Part shown: positions 57,174 to 64,000 of the stretch, one piece after another
Numbering within the stretch: the first letter of the stretch is position 1
Layout of the letters: each line of letters begins with the position of its first letter
DNA from: Myotis daubentonii
Taxonomy: Eukaryota; Chordata; Mammalia; Chiroptera; Vespertilionidae
DNA: 64,000 nt
Assembly: GCF_963259705.1 (NCBI RefSeq)
Contig: NC_081847.1
Span: 89,732,546 to 89,796,545 of the forward strand
Direction of reading: 5' to 3'
The notes under the pieces: model-generated
Told to the model about the DNA's origin: nothing
The model's input: only the letters and a program-made list of their open reading frames with translations
Databases searched by the model: none
Made by a program: the position numbers and the translations under genes

Positions 57174-57445
57174 TTGCCCTGGCCAGTTTGGTTAAGTGGA
57201 TAGAGCATCGGCCTGTGGATCGAAGGGTCCTAGGTTCGATTTCGGTCAAGGGCATGTGCATACCTCTGTGGCAGGCTTGATCCCCAGCCCCAGTCATCTG
57301 GGTGCATGCTGGAGGAAACCGATCAACATGTCTCTCTCACATTGATGTCTCTCTCTCTCTCTCTCTCTCTTGATCTCTCCCTCTCCCACTCTCTCTAAAA
57401 ATCAATGAAAATATATCCTCAGGTGAGGATTAAAAAAAAAAAAAG
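57174..57445 (+). mobile_element. Ves SINE, long variant, 13-bp TSD
   Basis: Forward copy flanked by the identical 13-mer aaaagaccttgct (57161-57173 and 57446-57458). It includes a (CT)n run and the atcctcaggtgaggatt tail. This is the best-preserved copy of the long variant. Confidence 0.94.
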
Positions 57446-57458
57446 AAAAGACCTTGCT

Positions 57459-58539
57459 CTGTGAACTGAAGGAATTCAACCTACCTTTAGAATGCTGAAA
57501 AAGCTTTGCATTAACCACAAACCAATGAAATGGATGAGACGCCTGGGCATGTGAAGTCACATAGTGAAGGTGGAGGGGTAATGACATGGTTGAAAAAAAA
57601 AAAAAAACAGTGAAAGAACACAACCAAGAGTGTCTGATAACGTGGGTCTAACATGGGTTGCTTCTCTCAATGAACTGCTCAGATAGTTGGCATGGGAAAC
57701 CATTTGTTCAAATACTTGTGTGCTGATGGTAAGATGCCTCATGGACAAACTGGACAATTAGTTTTTCTTTCTATTAAATGTTTTTTGAAAATGAGACTTT
57801 ACTTCTAATATGTTTCCTTGAGGGGAAAAACCTACCCTCAGGAATTGTAATTGTTGGGCCCCCAAATTACACTTGTGACAAATTCGTTGAGAGACTGAAA
57901 ACTCTGAGTATTTTTGCTAATAAAATAGTTAGCCAGGGCTAGTTATGCGTTAATCACCTCCTGGGTTCCATGCTCATGGAACCCAGTTTGTGTTCGTAGA
58001 GCAACTTTATTCCATCCAGGCAGAGGGTATAGCACAGACACAACGGAAGAAAAATATGTTTGGGAAAGTGTCCAGAGCGCTCAGGCACAGGTTTCTTTAT
58101 TCCCTCACCTTTGGTCATACAGATGCTCTTGGTCCGTACAGGTCTGTAACCACTCCTGGTCCACCTCTGTAGCATGAAACCCAAGTCTGTTCACAGTTGA
58201 GACCTCTTACAATGAGCTCCTCAGACAGACATATTCTAGCTACGTTACCAGGCTTTCAAAGCCCCCCTCCCCCAGGCTCTACCGAAATTAGGTGCAAATA
58301 TAAATCCACTTATTAGCACTACTAAACAGTGCTGGCCGGTGGATACATCCTGCTCTTAAATCATTTACAGACCCGCGATTTCAAAACATCATTTATCTTT
58401 AGTTAATGCGTCCATAGCATTAGCCCAGGGTCAGCAGCTCTAGAGATAAGTGCAATTAATCCAAGCCAGCTAAGATGAACCCAGTGTGTGCATAGCCTGT
58501 GGACCCAGCAACTTGCAAACCAAATGTTCCAGCCTTTTC
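57459..58539. other. No gene or repeat recognised
   Basis: Includes an A14 run near 57593 and a short inverted repeat at 57960-57985 (gggttccatgctcatggaaccc). Nothing else assigned. Confidence 0.5.
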
Positions 58540-58801
58540 CACACAGAACTAGCACACAAATACACGTCCTCTTGGCATCTACATGTCACTTCGTGTGGAG
58601 CTCTTTCCACCCCAAGAAGTGTGGTCGGCCATGCCTTTCTTTCCCCCTATTCCTTCACTCCTGAGTTTCTTGCTACCTAAATTCTGCTACCATGGCCTAA
58701 GGCAAACACTCATGTTAAGGTCACCCATGACCTACTGCTTTTATCTTATGTCACCTTTTCTGAGGCTCTTTGGGCTCCTTCTGAAACGCCTTTCTCTAGG
58801 T

Positions 58802-59112
58802 CAGCGGTTCTCAACCTGTGGGTCATGACCCCTTTGGGGGTCGAACAACCCTTTCACAGGGGTCACCTAAGACCATCGGAAAACACATATATAATTACAT
58901 ATTGTTTTTGTCATTAATCACTATGTTTTCATTATGTTCAATTTGTAACAATGAAAATACATCCTGCATATCAGATATTTACATGACGATTCATAATAGT
59001 AGCAATATTACAGTTATGAAGTAGCAACGAAAATAATTTTATGGTTGGGGGTCACCACAACATGAGGAACTGTATTAAAGGGTCGTGGCATTAGGAAGGT
59101 TGAGAACCACTG
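58802..59112 (+). mobile_element. SPIN-like hAT MITE, full form, 311 bp, perfect TSD
   Basis: TSD CTCTAGGT at 58794-58801 and 59113-59120. The inverted ends (CAGCGGTTCTCAACCTG / GGTTGAGAACCACTG) are intact. It is inserted in an L2 fragment and lies in the same orientation as the copy 3.3 kb away, so the pair are direct repeats. Confidence 0.88.
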
Positions 59113-59215
59113 CTCTAGGTTTCTATGCCCCCGTTCATTCCAGTTTCTGTTTTCCCTGCAACTTTTCTAGAGATTGTTAATGTTCATTTTCTTGGCTTTG
59201 CACTGTCAACATTCC

Positions 59216-59218
<3 letters not shown>

Positions 59219-59261
<43 letters not shown>
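59219..59261 (+). repeat. (GT)n microsatellite
   Basis: About 21 uninterrupted GT units within L2 sequence. Confidence 0.95.
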
Positions 59262-59262
<1 letters not shown>

Positions 59263-59890
59263 TCTTATCCAACTACCAGCTTCATAAGGGTAATATCCAA
59301 ACCTCTAGCTCCAGTCTCAAACTTCCTCAGAAATATTGGACGCACATATGCTACAAACATTAAGAAGCACCCTCTACACAGACCCAATTTAGGATAATGG
59401 CAGGGCCATCTACTCACTCATGTATGCTAGAAACATGGGAGTCATTCTAGATTTATCCCTCTCTGTTTCCTGACACATCCAATTTCTCACCAAATCCTGC
59501 TATTTGAGCTCCTGAAATACATTTTGGTTCTTTCTTCTCCTCTCCTTTCCACTTCCTCTAGCGTAATTAAAAAACAAACAAACACAAACGTACCTTGATT
59601 ACTTCAGTAGTCTTCTTGTTGATCATTTTCACCTCTTCCAATTAAGCCTCTAGCGCATGGCACTGCATTTTGATGACCTTTTCATTGCTGTCTTCCTGCA
59701 AAAGATTCTAAGTGTTAAAAAAGAGGTCTTGTTTATTTTTGTATCATCAGTGCCTAGCATATCATGTAGATCCAATAAGTATTTTTCAGTGAATAAATGA
59801 ATGCAGAGTTTAGAAAATATGTATGGAAAACAGTAACATGGTATCGACTTGCTTGAGAACAATATTGTCTAAAAGACTTTTCTGAAATAA

Positions 59891-60028
59891 TGGAACAGTT
59901 GTTCAATGCAGTGACCACTAGTTACCAGTAGCTGTTGAGTTTTTGAAGGGGGCTAGTGTGGTTGAGAAACTGAAGTTTTAATTTTAAATTTCCATATGGC
60001 TAGTGCCTAGAGTATAGGACAACACAGC
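59891..60028. mobile_element. Possible old hAT fragment
   Basis: The stretch accactagttaccagtagct ... atatggctagtgcct ... ggacaacacagc resembles an ancient CAGTGCTGTCCAATA-type hAT MITE with TGGCTAGTG/CACTAG motifs. It is heavily decayed with no clear TSD, so low confidence. Confidence 0.35.
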
Positions 60029-60029
60029 T

Positions 60030-62575
60030 CTAGAAAATAGATCCAGAAATGGCTGTATAAAAACCATGTGAAATGAGCTCTTAAGTGAAATGAACTAAAA
60101 GGAGTTTTCTATTCTGTTCCATTAACTATTACCACTTCCGACGAAAATTCTGGAGATGTTCTCTCACACAAAATTATATAATTCCAGTTAAGAAGTATTT
60201 TTAAGCACTCAATATTTGCCAGGCACTGTGGATTAAAAGAAAAATTAAGCACATAATTTGTGCATTCAGAGATGCAGCAGAAAAATGCTACCTACCTGGT
60301 AAGTAGTGCCGGGAGTGGAATTGTCGGAATTATACTTGTGATGATGAGGACAATTTCATAGGCCTGCATACCTCTGCTGAAGTAAAGTGATGCTGAACTT
60401 TTGCTGGCTTATTTGACTCACTTAGTTTTTGTTATGTATTATCCCTTTTCAAGCTATTATTTTGCATCTGCTTGATATCTCACTGCTTTCAGATTTTTTT
60501 AATTTCTTGGCATATATAATATCAAAGACGACCCAATATCATATCCCTCTGGCTCTAGACAATTCCAAGAAGCTGTGTCATTCATTATAACTGGCTGTTT
60601 GTGACATGATATCAAGTTTTCAATCAGTATGACAGTATTTATAGCCACATTAACTTAGATTGGTTAGCAAATATTATGCCATGAGATCATGTATAAAATG
60701 ATATCAGTAAGGCCCATATATGTAGAATATGATGTATTTCTTTACCCACTAATTTGAGCATTTCCACAGAAAACTGCCATAAGAAGCTCTTGGCATAATT
60801 CTTTTGTAATAAATTCCGAATGCTGCTTATTACTTTTGATTTTCTTATGCTCCAGATGGCTACACATTTGCACTCTAATTGTGTTGTTTCTCTATGTACA
60901 GATTTCTTACTGGGTGCTATTATTGATTTATTTTCATTTATATCTTTGTTTTATCTTGAAGTAAACAAAATTATTTCTCTTAACTGGTAACATAAGGACA
61001 ATAAGAAATCAGAGGAAAGCTTGGTTTTCCAGTGTGATTTAATATTTCTCAAGAGCTTTGCCACTGGATGAATTTTGATCTCTCTACTGCACATCAATAA
61101 TTCAAATAATTTAGTAGTGAAAATGCTACAACTCCTAGAAAATATACTAATTATTGCTGGTATTGAGATCTTTACTAAGTCATAGTAATTTAAAAAATCC
61201 AAACGTGTATGCATTAAAATCTTTCAAAAATAGAATCATTAATGAAAGCATTACTTACTTTTTCCCTTATGTATAATGATTCCCTCATAGTAACATCCAT
61301 TTTGATTTTTTTATTTAAAGTATTACCTTTCCATACAAAGAACTCATTCCTGTTGAATTATTGTCCAATCATGGAATGAGAATCTATTAAGGTGCATTGC
61401 TGTTCAGAACGAATCATGTAATAGGAAACCTCAGTATTTTATTAAATTTTCTCAAGTAACAGCCTAAAGCTGTAGTCACAGGGAAATAGAGCTTTATTGT
61501 CAAACTTCACTCTATACTTCTTTATGTTCTTTTTGGTTTTCGTCTCATATTTTCCTTCCCTTTGGATAACTTACTGGGCTCTGGGAAAGAACATAGAGGA
61601 GGAACGCTGAGTGAAGAGTGGGTGACGGGTGAATGGCTGCAGTGCGTTACCTGTTTTCAATTAGTGTTTGAAGAACCATCGGAGGAGAAAAATGACCTTT
61701 GCCGAGGTCATATTCAAGGGAGAGTTAGTCTTTCCATTTTTATTAAATTTTAATTTGGTAGCTCATATGAACTAGGATCCTTTCTTGTTTAGTAACATAT
61801 GCTTTGCATTAATTCAGTAGCTTGCATATTGGGAAAGATCATTTAGGGAATCTGGGTGAATAAAAATTGGATACACTCTGGGGGCTCCATGCTAATGTAT
61901 GGATATCCTTCTTGCAGAAGCAGAAAAATCACACTAGGTATCAATTCTCAATTTAATTTTAGAAATATCGCTTATGGGAAAACTCTGGAATCCACTCAGA
62001 TCCAACCTTTAAAGCAACCTTTATCCAACCTTTAAGACCTACAAGGTTTATTTAAAAAACAAGTCAGAACGAACAGTGCTACATTTGAAGAACAAACATA
62101 TATTGGTGAATGTTGTTAAAATTCCCAAACTACTATTAACAAACAGTGGGTAGTTTCTCCATTATTCAAATGTGACCTCAGATAGTTGACAATCCAAGTC
62201 TTTCTTATAAAGGCAATAAGTACACCTCTGGAAAGATTGTATCTTACATGCCTTAATGCCACACCAGTCAACGTAACTGTCAACATTTAGTTCCTTAGTA
62301 GACAAGAGATTGAAAAAATTGTAAAATCTGCTTGTTGATACCTTTAAGCAAGTAATTAAATCAATGGTCAAAGGCATGCAATTTACTAATGCATCATAAA
62401 TGAAGTGCAGCTAGAAATAGCATGGAGATAATGCTTTCTCCATTGCTAGGTTCAGTCCTTCTTTTCATAAGTTACTAGAAGCATTTTTCAAAAGAGATCT
62501 GTTTCTTCATTGTTGGAGGGCCAGAGTGTGTAAGATGAGAAGAGCCTTTATTGGCATGTGCACTTAGAAGTATTG

Positions 62576-62610
<35 letters not shown>

Positions 62611-64000
62611 CGCGCGCTGTATGGGGAGAGAGCATGACGGGTTAATGCTAACATTGCTAACGTTTGGCCTGGAGAAATATATTACTGCCATCCTTAAGTG
62701 AAAGTCCATTAGAAAAACTGCGGAAAGAGAGTTAGCTCCTACTAGCAATAATATACTTCTATTGGTGGAGAAAGCATGGGTCTCAGTTTACAAACTGAGC
62801 GGGGTAAAGAACCCCACTCTTAAATGTTTTTTTCCTAAATCAACTAAATTCAAACTTGGTGGCCGCATCCCATCAGTTCAGTAGGAAATGTCCCATCATT
62901 CATTCTTGGTTTCACCTCTACCCCCCTCCCTACATCCATCCAAACCATTTGTGCTAAATATTTGGGGTCTCTGGATGTGCGTGAGTATGCGGAAGTATGG
63001 TAACTGTCCCAGCACCTTCTTTCCATGTGTCATTGGTTCCACAGGGTGTCCCCATCTTTTCATGGGCCTCTTAGACTTCAGAGCTCTGCTGGGGTGATGC
63101 CCCAGGAGTATGGAAGTCGGGTGCAGTTGGAAGCCCTAATGCATATGAAACAGCCTCTCTAAGTGCACCACCCTCCTCCCCCAGTTCTGGTTACCTCCTT
63201 GGTTGCAGCCACATCCTCCTTGGATCCCCAGACCTCCTGTATCACCAGGTCTTGGGAATACTTCTACCCAACTCACTGATCCTACCTTCCCCTCTGGGAC
63301 AGCCCATGCACTAAAGATCACACATACTTCAGGCTGCCTTTGCTCTTCTCCAAGCCCAAATTCTGGAGACAAAGAACTAGAACATCTTGTTGTGATATTA
63401 AGATGGGAGTGGGTGGGTTGGGGGAACATATGGGGAGAACAGACACTTTCATATTTCAATACATTTATCTGACAGCATAATATTTTAACAAGCATGGTGT
63501 TATTAGGGGAGGAGAGAGTATGATTTGGTTACGCATACAAAAATGTCAACAAGGAAAAGGTTCCCATTTTAGGTGAGAGAGAAAATAATGTTACAAGAAG
63601 GTGCTTAGCATTCTACACAGAATGACTGGGAAACACAGCACATATAACCCAACTCTGCCTGTGAGGTACTCCCAGGCTTCCGCTTGCTTTTGTTAACAAG
63701 CAGGTTCTTCGTGGGGCTCTGGGGGCAAATAGTCTACATCATCTAGTTTGCCTGACGAATGTAGATAAGTGATTTGCAGCCCGATTACCTAGATACAAAT
63801 AATTTCTAGGTGAACGTGATTTTTCTTTCCATTTTCTATTTCATTAAGTATAATTCCTGAATTTTAAAAGGCTTTTTAGAGATTTTAATAGTTACCTTTC
63901 TCAAAATAAACATGTACCACTATATATTATTTTCTCTCCCTGATAGGATTCAGGTAATATATCCATGCACAAACATGCTAATGCCTTATGCGACATTCTT
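60030..64000. other. Nearly 4 kb without recognisable mobile elements
   Basis: Only the (TG)n(CG)n tract at 62577-62618 stands out. No Ves, Helitron, hAT, L1 or L2 ends were seen. The frames at 63136-63495 and 63203-63472 overlap on opposite strands in a moderately GC-rich patch and show no domain. Confidence 0.55.
62577..62618 (+). repeat. (TG)n(CG)n microsatellite
   Basis: About 14 TG units running into cgtgcgcgcgc. Alternating purine-pyrimidine with a CG end is favourable for Z-DNA. Confidence 0.93.

Larger units (their letters stand above)
58540..59815 (+). mobile_element. L2 fragment carrying a SPIN-like insertion and (GT)n
   Basis: aaggtcacccatgacctact before the SPIN copy, then aacatgggagtcattctaga and tcaccaaatcctgctatttg after it, and atcagtgcctagcatatcat with aagtatttttcagtgaataa at the end, follow L2 order. 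Interrupted at 58802-59112 and by (GT)n at 59219-59261. Confidence 0.75.

Noticed and set aside
63136..63495. 119-codon minus frame and overlapping 89-codon plus frame
   Set aside because: No recognisable domain, no exon or start context, mutually overlapping on opposite strands.
1..64000. Autonomous hAT or Helitron transposase genes
   Set aside because: No frame resembling a hAT transposase or a Rep/helicase was found; all such elements here are short and non-autonomous.

Overview
The window is mammalian nuclear DNA from a vesper bat (Vespertilionidae). No single host gene shows this. The evidence is the mix of mobile DNA: more than 20 copies of a tRNA-derived SINE with the Ves consensus, eight short Helitrons with typical bat ends (TCCTATATAATAAAAG start, GTGCAC hairpin, CTAG 3' end), and several well-preserved non-autonomous hAT transposons with intact 8-bp target-site duplications (TSDs), including SPIN-like copies. 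Helitrons and young hAT elements at this density are a hallmark of vesper bats among mammals. I found no convincing host protein-coding exon. The window looks like intergenic or deep intronic DNA, and nearly all of its open reading frames are chance or repeat-derived.

Layout. 1-6.7 kb: mostly unique AT-rich DNA with one Ves, one Helitron and an L2 end. 6.7-15.5 kb: a mosaic of old antisense L1 (L1M/HAL1-like), broken up by Ves SINEs, Helitrons, a 585-bp solo LTR, an unclassified hAT, a SPIN-like hAT and a younger 5'-truncated L1 tail. 16.1-23.5 kb: a second solo LTR, three sense-strand L1 segments, six Ves copies (two head-to-tail) and a recent nhAT. 23.8-34.7 kb: a 221-nt pure-purine tract, an inverted partner of the nhAT, a near-perfect MER5A hairpin, an LTR-like block and a cluster of three Helitrons. 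37-45.3 kb: an ORF1-only (HAL1-type) LINE with an intact 282-codon ORF1, Ves copies, a Helitron nested in an old hAT, and a long L2. 47.8-52.7 kb: antisense L1, an MLT2-type LTR carrying a Ves, and an old RTE-clade LINE in inverted halves. 53.2-54.7 kb: an nhAT next to the only GC/CpG-rich island in the window, which has a TATA-like box and a consensus splice donor and is the best candidate for a promoter. 55.5-60 kb: two SPIN-like copies, a MIR, a Ves, an L2. 60-64 kb: almost free of recognisable repeats.

How the parts work together. The Ves SINEs and HAL1 element depend on L1 reverse transcriptase in trans. The Helitrons and hAT MITEs depend on transposases encoded elsewhere. The window is therefore a record of successive waves: L2, MIR, RTE and old L1 first; then MLT2, MER5A and old hATs; then bat LTRs, SPIN/nhAT, Helitrons and Ves. 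Family names rest on remembered consensus features, not on a database search. Boundaries are exact where a TSD is given and approximate elsewhere.
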